Part shown: piece after piece, positions 21,999 through 34,571 of the stretch
Layout of the letters: the number at the start of each line of letters is the position of its first letter
How positions within the stretch are numbered: position 1 is the stretch's first letter
NCBI GenBank assembly: GCA_025093985.1
Contig: JACAAK010000003.1
Span: 2,852,001-2,916,000, forward strand
Source: Calvatia gigantea
Taxonomy: Eukaryota; Basidiomycota; Agaricomycetes; Agaricales; Lycoperdaceae
Length of the DNA stretch: 64,000 nt
Direction of reading: 5' to 3'
Notes under the pieces: model-generated
Seen by the model: the letters and a program-made list of their open reading frames with translations, nothing else
Databases searched by the model: none
Told to the model about the DNA's origin: nothing
Translations under genes and position numbers: made by a program

Positions 21999-24900
21999 AT
22001 GGCCAACCCAATTTCGTTGTCAAAGCTGCCACAGCTCCCTCCCCTCGATCTACAGAGCAACAGCTCCGGCAGCCCCGACGCGCCCTTTGCAGATTCTTTC
22101 TCTTCTGCATTCCATTCCAACCAACCTTCCTCCTTCGCTTCCCAACCTCGCCAGTCCCTCAGCCCTCCCCTATCTCTTCGCAAGTCTATCTCCGTCGATT
22201 CTTTCGTCACCTCCCCCTCCTTCCCCTCCCCCCGTCAGCAAAGAGATGTCCAACCCCCCACCTCTCGTGGTTTCGTCGCAGGTTTGACCTCCGCATTTCG
22301 ACGGGACTCTGCAGCTGACCTACGATCCGGCCGCAATCGTGGAGCAAGTGTGAGCTCGGTTCGGGAACAACAGCAGCCGGATTCAGACGTAGACCGCCAC
22401 CCGCTGCCAGATCGTGACCAACGTTTTCGTCTCTCATCCGTAAAGGGGCCGGATCCCTCCAGACTCCCTGTACGAGGCGGCGAGCTCCCTCTTCCCGCCA
22501 GAACCCTTTCCTCCACCAACGACTTTTCTAACCCCCTTTCCCCAACTAGTTCTTCATCATCAGAGCACATGACCCATACACCACACCCTCCTTCTGCTCA
22601 TCAACCTCCTCCTCGGCGCGTCGTCAACGTCCCTATAAACTCTGGCCGCGCTCGCAGTGTGAGCATTGGTGCTCAATCTCAACCCCCTCCCAAGCGGATA
22701 GCCATCAACACTCAACTTTCCAGCGTAAGTCATTGATAATATTTAATTTAATCTTGGCCGTTGGCCCTAACCACGATCTTTTCCAAAGACTCCCCCTCCC
22801 CCACTTCCGGTTATGAGTGAAAATGTAACCCTTATCGTGATCGGTTCTCCAGGCTGCGGAAAATCACAAGCTATTCGTAAAGGTTTATTTGGTTTCAACC
22901 TTTCAGACCCACTCCCCTCCACGGTGCAAAGGGTCACCGGCAATACTTCGGTTCCTATGTGTAAGTTTTCCTTCTAGTGAGAAATGTTGGCATTCGATCT
23001 TTACCAGCTACGTTAGACACCTACCGTCTGGGCACAATTGCTCGGGACAAGTTTCCAGACTGTCCTCTCACCATTATAGAAATTGATGTACCAGTGACCG
23101 ATGGTTATATCCCCCGCGATCACCTGTGGCCAGAGGCAGTTCCTTGTATTGATGGTGCAGTGATATGTTACAATTCAGCAGACCATTCTTCCTTCAAGTC
23201 TGTCGAGTTACTGCTTCGTGAGTGACCCCTCCTCTTTCAATGGTGGTCACCGTGCTAAATGTCTTACAAGGGGCATATCATGCCATGAGACTCCCAATAA
23301 TTGTGCTCGCCTGCAAGGCAGATCTAGAGCCCCAGGTCGAGCCCGAGTATGCATCTAGATTGCTCCAGCCTTACCGTGCAGGCTTGGTTGAGGTTACTGT
23401 TCTCACCGAAATCGGCAAGGATAAACTCAAACGTTCCTTTGACTGGTTACTCAAGGCCGTTTTCCGGCATAGAAGTATGCTGATTTCCCCTGTTATCTTT
23501 GGGGCTCACACTCTAACTACCTGACACACAGAGGCTATCGATACTATTAATCAACCAGACAATACCTATCTAAACCCCGCATCCCCGGATGTCCTTGTGT
23601 CTCCACCTGTTTGGGATGGTTCACGGACCACAACGCCAACCGTAGCCCAGCCTCAACCCCCCCCTCCCCCTCCCCCTCCCCTGCACCCCTTACCACCCCC
23701 ACCTTCCCATCTTCATTCCCCTCAACCTCAACCTCACTACACTCGCCCTTTGGATAGACCAACTCCAAACACAACATTTACATCAGCTTCGGCCGTCCAA
23801 GTCCAGAATGGCGGAGAAAAAATGTTGGAAAACCGCGTGACTCAACTTCGTTCCGCAGGGAGAGCTATCCTGAATGATGGTGATGGTAATATGCCTCAGG
23901 TCCACCCCGGCGTTGAGCTCGAGGATGATGAGGCTGTCGACCCTACACTGGAAAGTTCTCGCCAACCACCAAGCAAGGACAAGGACAAACCGTACGGCTA
24001 TCCATGATCTTATTACCTTAAATCGAATACTCAATCCTTAGCTATTAATCAGGAAACCTGCGCAGTTCGCTACGCTTGATACACTACTGGATAAACTTTT
24101 ATTTATCGCTGTCAGCGGGGATGGTAGGGCTTAACTTGGTCCCACTTAGCGCTGGCTCACGTCTCAATACAGATCCAAGCTTTATATCGTCTTTCTTGCT
24201 CACCTACCGCAGGTTCTGTACGCCTCGCAGCGTCCTCCTTGCGATGCAAAAGAAAATGCGGCAACTAGACGAACCGTCCGGCGATCCAATGTTCTCCTGT
24301 TTCGCCCAAATGAGGTGCGCTTAGGGCACAGGGTTAGGCACACTTCTTACTGATCATTTTATGATTAAATCAGAATTTGTCATCTGTTGGAAGTTTGGAT
24401 TGCCGATTATCCTACAGATTTTGCCGTCAAGGGTACGGCTGGTGCTCTCCATGCCCTGATACGGTCAATTCTCTCCAAAACCCACCTCCTGCATTACGGT
24501 TCACAGCTCCTACCCTTTTTGGAGGTCCTCCCAACTCTTGAGGACCAGGACACTGTTTGGGCACTCGAACCAGAAATAACGGAGAGTGATGGGGAGAGTA
24601 TGGTTGATGAGGATGATGACGTTAAACTCGATGGATTAAAAGTTTCTTCTCCCCAATCCACTTCTTCAATTGCATCTGGGCCTCCTCCCCCGCCATCAGT
24701 CTCCAATAATTTTTCGGGCAGCTCAAGCAATAACTCGAGAGAGCGCAAGCCCAGTTTGCCACTGGTGAAAAGTTTGGGATTCGCACTCAATGGTTCATCG
24801 GATCATTCAGACCCATCGTCAAAGCAACAGCTTAGGGAACTCCTCAAAATTGCCCACGATATCATGCAGATAGCTGCGTCGGACATTGCGGAAGAGATCA

Positions 24901-25892
24901 CCCGTGTCGAAGCCAAATATTTCCTTGACATCACGGTCAGTGATACTCCGTTACTTATCACGACGTCATTCGTTATTAATTATTGCATCTTCTAGGACCG
25001 TGATTGGATGCATTTCGTTTTTCTGAAACAGAAAAAACCGGATGACCCTATAGTGGCTTTCAACACCATTGCAAATCATATCGGAGACTGGTGAGCTCGA
25101 AAATCGAACTTGGTGGTAATTGGTTGTTCACTTTTGATTTGTCCCGCAGGGTCGTCTCCTTGATCCTCTGCCACGACAGACCACAAAAGCGTGCCCGACA
25201 GATGGAAAAAATGGTTGACATTGCAGCCAGGTTGAGGTCATTGAACAACTATTCGGCGCTTCGAGCATTTGTAGCGGGCATCAATAATGCTACATATCCC
25301 GGTGATGAGACGATGGAACTATTCAAAAGCAAGTCACCAGAACAGGCGAAGAATCTCCAATCATGGGAGGTTCTCCTGCGACAACTTGGTGCCCATCGTG
25401 CCTACCGACTTGCCCTTCGCAACAGCAAAGGCTCATGCATTCCTGCTATGTAAGATACATATGTGTTTGCTACTACCAACCGTTAACCTGGCTCTAGGGA
25501 GGTTCACATCGCTGACATGATCAAGGCCCAAGAAGCTAACAGGGACTTTAAGGAAGGTGACCCTACAAGGATCCATTGGGCGAAGTTCAGCATGATGGGC
25601 AGGTTTGTGTCCATCACCACCCAGTGTCAGAACCAGTGCCGCAACTCCCCGGACTATAATTTCCCGGATTCTGCTGAACGTAGACATGTTCGAGATCTTT
25701 TTACCAAGCGAACAGTCATGGGCTTGGAGGTGTGTTTCTACCTGTATCTTATCCCCTTCCCAGGTATCTTATGTCCCCTGACAGATGCAAAGAGCCCGTC
25801 TTAAAGATCCCGAAGTTGGTGAATATGGTCTTCTTTCTAATCACGATCCCAAGCGGGATGCGCGGGCCATCCGTGGCTTGTTCTTCTGGTGA
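21999..25892 (+). CDS. RasGEF (CDC25-type) with N-terminal P-loop GTPase-like domain
   Basis: Guanine-nucleotide exchange factor for Ras-family GTPases. Exon 1 (21999-22724, 242 codons) encodes a long disordered Ser/Pro/Arg-rich region. A G-domain-like part follows: VTLIVIGSPGCGKSQAIRKG (P-loop GxxxxGKS), TIIEIDVPVTDG in the switch II position, DGAVICYNSADHSSF, and LPIIVLACKADLE, where CKAD stands for NKxD. A proline-rich linker leads to a RasGEF_N domain (DDPSFISSFLLTYRRFCTP) and the catalytic CDC25 domain (RVEAKYFLDITDRDW, FNTIANHIGDWVV, MVDIAARLRSLNNYSALRAF, PTRIHWAKFSMMGRF). The acidic/Ser insert sits between RasGEF_N and the catalytic domain. The stop is at 25892. The exchange core looks complete. 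Whether the N-terminal domain binds nucleotide is unknown. Confidence 0.92.
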
Positions 25893-26235
25893 TCACACCT
25901 CTTACTATTCCATCAACCATCCGTCTTTCGTCCACTCCTGACATACACTTGAACACCGCCACCCCCAAGCCCTCAAGCCACCCGCACAACCGGTCATCTG
26001 ACACTGCCCTCTTCCTGTCCTTTCAACTCTGACCCTAGAACTATGCAATCCTTCCTGTTTCGAACTTCTACTGTTGGGTCTTTTAGTTTAATGGATACCC
26101 ATGATACGAAAATGTAACACTTGTTTGTGTCCGATTCTGCGCCATCCCAGCACCACGCAGACGATACACTTTAACACAGTAATAGGGGATTACATAAGAC
26201 TATAGGGACGATAGCGGTAATATACAGCGTAACGT
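25893..26235. other. Convergent gap RasGEF / DRS1
   Basis: The 3' ends of two convergent genes face each other. No gene is seen. Confidence 0.5.
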
Positions 26236-28841
26236 CTACTTGCGTTTCTTTCCCTTGGTTTTTGACGAATTCTGTCTCTTCCTGGAAGTACGTTTACCGG
26301 ACTCAGAGTCAAAGGAACTTTTCGATTGTTTTGAAATGACCTTGCGTTTGGGTCTGGGAGGTTCAGGAAGGCCGATTTTCATGGGACGAGAGGCCTTTTT
26401 AGCTGACCGGATAGCAGCAGCTATTGATTTACCGTCCCCCAGCTCCTTATCCGCCTCTGCTGCCATTTTCCGTCGTTTGGCTGTTCGCGAGAGACCGGAG
26501 TGCTTGTCACGCTTTAGCTGAACCCCAATCCAAGATAAATAAACAAGATACATAGAACACAGAGAACTGGAAAATGCGTTTACCTTGGTTGCGTCCAATG
26601 CCCCTTTTGTTTGCTTTGCGGATATTTTTGACCCATGTTCGTGCTCCCGCTTGCTGGTAGCTAAAGGCAACGTATCAAGTTGGAACCGCGCAAGGTTGGA
26701 GAGTTTACACACCTTGAGCGGCTTGTTTTTCTTTTCCCGTTTGAAACCATGTCCGGGCGGGACGAGAAAATATTTCATCCTGATGGTCAATCAAATTTTG
26801 TCCCTTCTTCAATTCCATCTCCGCCTGCCGGAACTGCTTTTCTTCTCTTTCTTCGCGGAGCACCTCCGAGACCTCATCTTTCAGGTCGACCAGTTTATCA
26901 GACCAGCGTTGAACGGCCTCTACGGGTAGTATGCGATGACGGACTTGATCCTCAGCAGCTGCGTGTTTTATTGCACCTTTGAGCATCTTTCGATCACTTT
27001 CACCCACTAATGTTACTGATCTATTCCATGTGAGCATAAATTTAATTCCGAACTGTTTCTGGTACGAACCGCCCTTCGTTCCCAGCACGAGCAGTTCGCC
27101 CTACTCGATGCAAATATTGCGCTAGCTGCGTTGGCATGTCATAGTTGATTACTGTTTCAACACCTTGAATATCCAACCCACGGGCTGCGAGATCCGTGGC
27201 CATTAGGAAGTCAACTGCGCCATCGCGGAAAAATTGTAGAGCCCTGAGGCGCTTTTACCAGATGTAAACCTAGTGTGTTTCGAGGAAATAGTAACTGAAT
27301 TGGCCTACTTGTTCTTGGGAGAGATCACCATGCAGCTCTTCGCATTTCATGTCGAGCAGACCAAACACAATTCGCATCTGGTGAGCCAGTTTTTTACTTC
27401 GAAGAAAGACAATTACGCGACGTTTGAAGGTGCTTTTGCAGAGGGTGATGAGCATCGCAGAACGCTCCGCTTCCTTTCCGGCCCGCACCCGTACAAACTC
27501 TTGTATGAGGCCACGAGCTGTTGTGCGTTTGGGATCTACGAACAACCGTGCTGGTTTATTTAACGACATCCGAACGAGTTCGTCCACCGAGTCCGTCATT
27601 GTGGCCGAAAAAAGCATAGTTTGGCGGGATTGTGGGCAGGACTTGATAATCTCCATTAGCTCGTCCGCAAATCCTTCTGACAGCATTCTATCAGCTTCGT
27701 CAAGAACCAAGATATCAAGGGCAGCGAGGGAAAATGACGGAGAGTTGCGGATATGGTCAATGAGTCGACCAGGCGTGGCAATGACGACATCGGGCCGTGA
27801 GCGTAGGGTGACCTCCTGGCTCTTAAGAGATAGGCCACCTTTACGAATGAGTGTTATCCGCGAGCGCATATAAAAAGGGAATTCCATACCTACAACGAGA
27901 CAGAAGCGGATGTCAGTATGAGCCGATAGTTTCACCCCTACTTCATAGCACTGCACAGCCAATTCTCGAGTAGGCACCAGAACCAGACACCGGGTTGCCG
28001 CAGCCTTTTTCCCTTTTTCCCGGTATAACAAGCGTTCGATCATGGGTATTGTGTAGGCAGCGGTTTTACCAGAACCAGTAACAGCACCACCGACGATATC
28101 CTTTCCTAACAACGCAACTGGAATGGTTGAGGCTTGGATAGGTGTTGGTTTATTGAACCCAAGGCTTGACAATGCCTTTAGAACCGGTCGTGACAGGTTC
28201 ATGGGTAGGAAAGAGCCGTGTGTCCCCTTTGAAACGGAAGCTTCTTGATCGAAAAAAGCGGCTTTGCGATCCTTTTCTACTTGCGTTTCGGGCTCAGAGC
28301 TGCTCTCGTCCGATGGCGACATGCCTTTGACATCGTATTCTTGTTCCTCTCCCTCTTCCCCGGAAGTAGCAAGTGGATCATCATCGGAGTCGCTTCCAGA
28401 AATCCGTTCGCTGTCCCCCACAAGCCCTGTCGCTTCGTCCTCGGATTCCTCTTCGTCTTCGACCTTATCACTCTCCTCATCATCTCTGTCGTAATAAGCC
28501 CCATTATCATCTTGCCCACCATCATCCTCTTCCATCTCAGACAGCCTCCGTTTTGAATTCAGACGACGACGAGCAATGATATCATTTACAGAGATAGGTG
28601 CCTATGAGTTCGTGAGCCAACCAACAATTTCCACAGGTAGTCAGCAACATACTAGTTTTGAACCAAACTTGACAAGGTCCTTGGTCAGAACTTGGCCACC
28701 TAATTCCAGGTAGGGTTCCCCAGCGGTGTCAAACACAAAATGAGGATTGAGTTTGGCTTCATCTTGTTGTATTTTTGGAGAAAGATTCCCTGGGGAAACC
28801 TCGTCGTCAGACTCTATCGTCAGGATATAATCTGAGGCCAT
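26236..28841 (-). CDS. DRS1: DRS1/DDX27-type DEAD-box RNA helicase
   Basis: Nucleolar ATP-dependent helicase of 60S ribosome assembly. It starts [19 protein letters not shown], with an acidic N-terminal region. The helicase core holds the Q motif ([14 protein letters not shown]), motif I (AVTGSGKT), Ia (PTRELA), Ib (TPGRLIDH), motif II as DEAD ([10 protein letters not shown]), III (SAT), then [24 protein letters not shown] and [10 protein letters not shown]. The C-terminus is a Lys/Arg-rich coiled coil ([21 protein letters not shown]) ending KGKKRK, a nucleolar-type tail seen in DRS1. Several short introns are removed, one between SKL and [13 protein letters not shown]. All helicase motifs are present. 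Confidence 0.95.
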
Positions 28842-29063
28842 ATTCGCCTAAGACAATAGGAATGATGATTGCCCAGCAATCGCTGCTAAAATCGAGGCAG
28901 AGTCAAAGATGAGTGTGCGGGCTCGAAATTTGTCGCACGTGACTACCCAAGATGGTGGAGGTTGCCTGTTCAGTACTTCAGTACTCAGCTCCAGTGTTTT
29001 CACTGTCCATGTCAAACATCATATATACTTACAACTAGCTGTGGACTATCAGCGAGAGTACTG
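28842..29063. promoter_or_regulatory. Divergent promoter DRS1 / APC4
   Basis: 222 bp between opposite start codons. It holds a repeated CAGTACTTCAGTACTCAG motif (about 28972-28989) containing two AGTACT palindromes. Confidence 0.45.
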
Positions 29064-32000
29064 ATGTCATCGACAGCCTTCAACACCCTTGCAGCGTTTC
29101 AAACGCCATCACCATGTCGTATCCTCTCGGCATCATGCTGCCCGGATAAGGACTTGGTGATACTCATATCTCGGCTGGGATCACTGGATCGCATCAGCCT
29201 TTGGAATACAACTCAAGGAGTCAAAATATGGGAAGTTGAAGTTGGGGAAAACATAGAAAGCACGCATGTCGTTGACCTGGCTTGGAGTCCAGATGGTGAG
29301 CCCCCAATTCGGTGTTTACGCCATCGACTTGACTTTCGTCTAGGGCAGAGCGTAGCTGTACTTTTTGACCCACCTGATGTTTCCATACATTCGGTACAAG
29401 ATGGAAAGAAAACGCTTAGCTTACCTATTGGAGTCAAACCTTTGCCCCAGACTAACAAGCAAGCCGCCGCGACTGGTATTTGGTGGTTAAAGAGCGATCG
29501 GCCCACTGCACGAACATCAATACCCGACATCTTCAAGAGGAATGGTCTCATCGTGAGGATATATCTCGTATGACCCTTAGCTGTGCTCACGGCCGAACTA
29601 GACAGGTTCCTCTCTCTCGATCCTTAAAATTTTACCCCTACTCAACAGTCTTCCTGGTGACGATGATAAGATCACGTCAGTGATGATCTGGGTTTTTGAC
29701 TAGATTTGACACTTACAAGTAAAACAGTGCCACTGATATCTTTGCGTTCCAAGGCTCCCATACTCGAGCCCCTCGACGAAACTCGATACCAGACACAATT
29801 CGCGATTGGCCTACACTTGTATCTGACCCCCTTCTGGCGTCAATCTGCCCTTCGGAACACCAGTCAACCATAGACGGAACCACTTCTGACGAGCCTGATA
29901 CCACAAATAAAGATAGCCTTCTCGTTGTGGCTGACAATAATGGTCGGCTCTCCCTTTTTCAGGATGGTGCACTTCCATTGGGTGGAATCAAGGTTGGGGG
30001 TGGTTTGGTTCTACGTTCTCTGTACAGAACTGCTCCATCCCCGTCGACTCTCCGCACCCATGTGGCAATACCACTTGGCGTTGCCGAGGTCACCCCACTG
30101 TGCGCTGTCCAAGTCGATCTCCCGCTCTTAAGTCACCGCTTCTCTAGAGAACTCGCTCAGTTATCATCTGCAGCACGGGACCTAACTTGGTATGCCATGC
30201 GTGTGGTTAAGGAAATGCGATCGACTTGGTTTGGGTCGGAAACAAACACTGGTGCACGGGAATGGGGCCCGCGTTGGATACGCTCACTAGAGGCAAAGCA
30301 AAAAGAACACTATGGCCGTATGTTAGTTTAGATCCAAATTCTAAAGTGGCTGCTAATTTTCGATTGCAGAAGAAGAACCAACCGCCATCCTCGATTTAAC
30401 TTGTCTTCTCGTTACGGGCCGGGCGTCCGATTCTCTTGTTGATTTCCTTGGGAGTGGGGAACAAATGAGTGAACGCGTGCGTCTTCCACACTCTGTGTAT
30501 TTTATGCTTCTGACTCATTTACCAGAGCATTCAGAAGTGGGAAAACTCTATGACAGAATCTCTGGGAAAACTGCGCGATTACGCAGAGAAACAACTCGCT
30601 CCGGCGCTGCAACGACTCCATTTAATTCTAGAAGAGATTCAAGGTTGGTCCCTCCTGTGAGTTTATTTCACTTCGAGTAGCTCCGCCACTGAGTCAATTT
30701 AGACCCCAGTACCGCATTTTCGAGCTGTCGTTTGATGACATTTCGAGCACATTGGACTCTGCTACCAGAGGTGTTACTTGTGCTTCGTGGTTGTCAGTGA
30801 TTGCTCGCAAAGAACTCACTCGATTTAGGGAGTTTGTTTCCTGGCTTAGATTTGGTAAGCCCACGAGAAGTATTGGGTGATTTCAACCTGACGGTCCTTG
30901 AAACAGAAATTGCCAACACGAATCCTGCCAATGATACACATGCTGTTCCTCGTCACGATATTCTTGAAGTCAATGCCTATCTTATGTCGGGGCTGGTCGT
31001 AAGCTCAATCGACAAGTGGTTCATTGGACCCGTTCCCCAGTTCACCCCTCGTGACCTTGGGATTCCTACGGAGGATACGCGCCCCATAATTGTCGTTTTG
31101 GAGCAAATCCGCAACGTGGCAGGGGATCCTGAGCGATTAGACTGGCAAGCTGTAAGTTACCTTCGTCACCCTGAACACATTTTTGATCGGATTTCCAAGA
31201 ATGGGATGCGCAAAGATCTTAATCATCTCGACAGGAATCTTGATGCCTTGGTCCAAGAACTGGCGATTCGGTGCCAGCGCATTTTCGCTCGTGCAGCAGC
31301 GGCAGCATCTCGATCCGCAATAATTTCGACTGACCATCTCTCAATCACTTCTGACAAACCTCGGCCGATACAAGAGGAAGGAGCGAACAATGTCTGGAAA
31401 ATACATGAACGGATTCAATCACAGAAGGTGAAAGGCAAAAAGAGTAGGAGGTATCTGCGAATCCTAAACAGCAATTTTTTTTTTTCAAATAGGAAGGCGA
31501 TGTTGTTCAATATCTGATGACTTTGGACCCTGAAGATAGGAGGTTGCGTGAGTTTATTTGTGACATCTATGAAGGTTCTGTTGACCCCATCGTGTCAGTG
31601 CTGTTGGCTCGTTTAAATTTCGAACTCGGAAAGAATGTTTTGCCAACAAGAGTATCCGTTGGGTCCATGCAGTGTCATCTACCCGAGGATGAAGAGCAAA
31701 CCCTAACTGAATTCCTCGAAGTCGAATTTTTCGACGATGAAAACTTAGTCGCCATTTGCTGGTCGCGAAGGGTTGATTGTGAGCATGATTTGTGTCCCTC
31801 ATCACGATTTCACCGCATTCAATATCCATCAGCCTCCGCTTTCATAGCCACTCTCGGTTATGTTGATGTGGGTTACCAAGAATTGGAGCCCGCAAAGTAT
31901 GTCACATGTTTCCGTGAAGATTTGATGGGCATCGCGAAGGATCTTTGCAGTCGCAGCAAGGTTGGGTGTATTGTGGTGTTGCGAGGAAAACACTCTGATG

Positions 32001-32097
32001 CGTGTTGCAGTTAATTCCGACTTCATATCCCATTGAAAAACGTCGTATCATTCGCAGCGGCAAGAGCGTGAGCTTTTTCGATAGCACTCAATGGTAG
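29064..32097 (+). CDS. APC4: Anaphase-promoting complex subunit 4 (APC4)
   Basis: Scaffold subunit of the APC/C ubiquitin ligase. The N-terminal beta-propeller reads from MSSTAFNTLAAFQTPSPCR through LVILISRLGSLDRISLWN, VVDLAWSPDGQSVAVLFDPP and SLLVVADNNGRLSLFQDG. The long helical APC4 domain follows: LDLTCLLVTGRASDSLVDFLG, ENSMTESLGKLRDYAEKQLAP, HFRAV, ELTRFREFVSWLRF, YLRHPEHIFDRISKNG and DPEDRRLREFICDIYEGSVD. The last exon edge is inferred: intron 31961-32010 (50 nt) joins DLCSRSK to LIPTSYPIEKRR and stops at 32097. Reading through instead stops at 32014. The gene has roughly ten introns and no breaks. Confidence 0.9.
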
Positions 32098-32781
32098 GGT
32101 TGGACGAGGAGTGGCCTGTGTGCTCGACAGTACAGGGTACATCAATGGAGTCATTCGATCTGGAAGGAGAGGTGGAAGATATGGAAGTTGTAGATGATGG
32201 CCGGATATCATGAGTTTCTGCCAGCGCGAGGCTCGTCATCCGACAGGGTTTAATGGAAGGGAGTTTGGCAACCGGTGTGCGATCGCATCATTGATTCGAA
32301 ATCCAACCGGCATCCGACGTGACCTTTTGCCTTCCTCCAGCTGTAAAGTGATTTCACGGACATTGCGGTGAGAAACAAGCTGCAAGGCTGGGGGCACGTT
32401 TTTAAAAGGACCAAGATTTTGGGACAGATCTCATTCACTGGACCGAAAAACAAGATAAATACCGGAGTTGACCGACAGATAGATCTCAGTAAAAATTGTG
32501 TGGATTTGGGTTCAGAAGAGGGCATGTAGGGTTCAATGGAGATAATTGCCGTAGGCGAAGTTCCTTTCAGGCCCCAAGTTCTGCTTCTCGAAAGCCCTGT
32601 CAGTCTGAGCGGCGCGACCCTTCAGTCCAAACTTAAATTATCCATAATATCGGGCAAAGCAAAGCGGTGTGGTTTCAAGGGCCGCGGACCCTCACTCCTC
32701 GTGTCCATTATTCTGAGTTCTTTTTCCGTGGCATTTTAAATCAACCTCCGCCGCATCCACCTTTCAACATTCCTTCCAGCC
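32098..32781. other. Intergenic APC4 - bZIP
   Basis: Open frames on the minus strand (about 32023-32525) are small and without family resemblance. The right part is the likely bZIP promoter and leader, ending in a C/T-rich tract before the start. Confidence 0.5.
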
Positions 32782-34282
32782 ATGCCCAAGTCTCCTCGGT
32801 CTTCTCCTGCCTCAGTCAACCCCAAGTCTGCCGGCGACGACCCCAACTCCCGGTTGTCCGATATTGCCCTCCGCAAGAAGAAGAACGCAGATGCACAAGC
32901 AGCATTCAGAGCTCGGAGAGCTAATTATATTGCTACGTTAGAAGAAACAGGTTTGGCTTCGTCATGTGTCAAGTTGTCCTGGATTTTACGCTGACTGACT
33001 TGTCTAGTTACTAGCCTGGAGTCCGTAGTCTTGCAGTTGCAGGATTCCTGGCGGGAGTCGCGTGCCGAGTTGCAAGAAGCCCGACAAGAAATCCTTCGCC
33101 TCCAGCACCACTACCGGGAACGCGATCGTTTCTGGCGCGACCTTTGCGAGAATCGGAGGACTGGCCCAGCTCCGGATGCAGACGACATTGCTTCTTCGTC
33201 CCCATCCTTCTCGCCGCTGCATGCCCATCCTAACACCCTCAGTGCACAGATGAGTAGCGCCCATCTCGCAGCTTATGGCCTTGACGGGATGAGCTACCGA
33301 TCGGCTGACGAGACGTCAACACCCCAAGCAACGTATAACGGCCAACAGGATTTTTCACAAACCGGTTCTGCTCCATTAGCTTTCAACGAGGGCGATGTTT
33401 CCAGAGATGGCTCCCATTGTCTCAATCAAAGGGTTGACAAGGTGAAATGTTACTTTCCGATTCCAGGGTCAGTTGGCAGGGCTAAATTATGGGGTCGTCC
33501 TTGCTTTGTTGGACACCCAGTGAAAAAGCCCTTCAAATGTGACCCATGTCCGGATTGCTGCAGATTTAAAGTGCCGAACACTGACCAACTCCCAGATGAC
33601 TTACATGCCACGTTTCTCCAATGATGATCCTAAGCTTGCTCTGGGAAGCTTTGAAACGGGTCCGTTCACCTTCAGCGGTGACCGTTTCCCGGAGAGCCGC
33701 TCCCTATCGCCAACTTCGACACCCAGTTCCTCATCATCGACATCAATGCCTTCTGCATCTTACCCATATGCGTTCCCGGATCCTAGTCTTGGACAGGACG
33801 CCTTTCGCCGCCCTTCCCATAATGCCGAAATGACCCTGCATGGCGGCACAGCAGACATTTCCGTCGTACCTGCTCCCGATACGGTCCGTTACCGCCTGGG
33901 ATCCCGACAGCCAATCTCGATGCCCGATCGCGCTATTCTACCTTTGACCAGGCCAAGCAGCGTCAGCGAGTCTCAGCACGAACGTGGCAGTAGCGACGGT
34001 GACTCTGCTTCATATTCCAGTTCTCGCCTTCGCTCACGCAGAAGCATTACTTTGCGCTCTTCTCGATCGCCTTCCCCAGTTGCACCAGCATTATCATGTA
34101 CAGTCGCTGTTATCAAAGCACAAGCTTTCGGCGCCCTGAGACGCACACGCACACGGACTAGAAAATCAACTGAAAGTGCCACCCGCGTCGCACAGGATGT
34201 CCTGGAGGCTCGTGGTATTGGCCTTGGCCACCGACAACAAGGGAGTGAGGATGAGGATTTCAACGTCGCGCAAGAACAATGA
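32782..34282 (+). CDS. bZIP transcription factor
   Basis: The N-terminus is short (MPKSPRSSPASVNPKSAG). The basic region reads RKKKNADAQAAFRARRANYI, matching the bZIP consensus (N-x-x-A-x-x-x-F-R-x-R). After intron 32951-33007 a heptad-like zipper continues (ATLEETVTSLESVVLQLQ, RAELQEARQEILRLQ). The rest is Ser/Pro-rich and disordered, with an RS-like stretch (SSRLRSRRSITLRSSRSPSP), ending EDEDFNVAQEQ. There is at least one more intron between about 33400 and 33563. Its acceptor (GCTGCAG at 33563) is clear, but the donor is not, and the frame allows more than one choice. The target genes cannot be told from the sequence. Confidence 0.88.
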
Positions 34283-34571
34283 ATTTCCTTCCTCCCTCCC
34301 AACCTGAACCCTCGTTCGCTTTACATTGCTTTCTCATTTACCTGTGGAAGATTGGTGTACCAATATACTCGCGACCAGCGTTTAATGTTTTCTAGACACA
34401 GTACGCATTGTGTGTTACCCAGAATACCCTACTTGCTAGCTTTGCTGTAGTGCTTTCAGTTTTGTACAAATAATACCATCTTGCTGTATATATCTTATTG
34501 TCTTTAGCCGGTCCAAAGGTTTATCAATTATGGTCCAGAACTAAATCCGCCGACTGAATATTATTCAGTGC

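Noticed and set aside
26075..26125. tRNA-like sequence (TTTTAGTTTAATGG)
   Set aside because: It resembles an A box, but no B box, acceptor pairing or cloverleaf follows. No tRNA gene is supported anywhere in the window.
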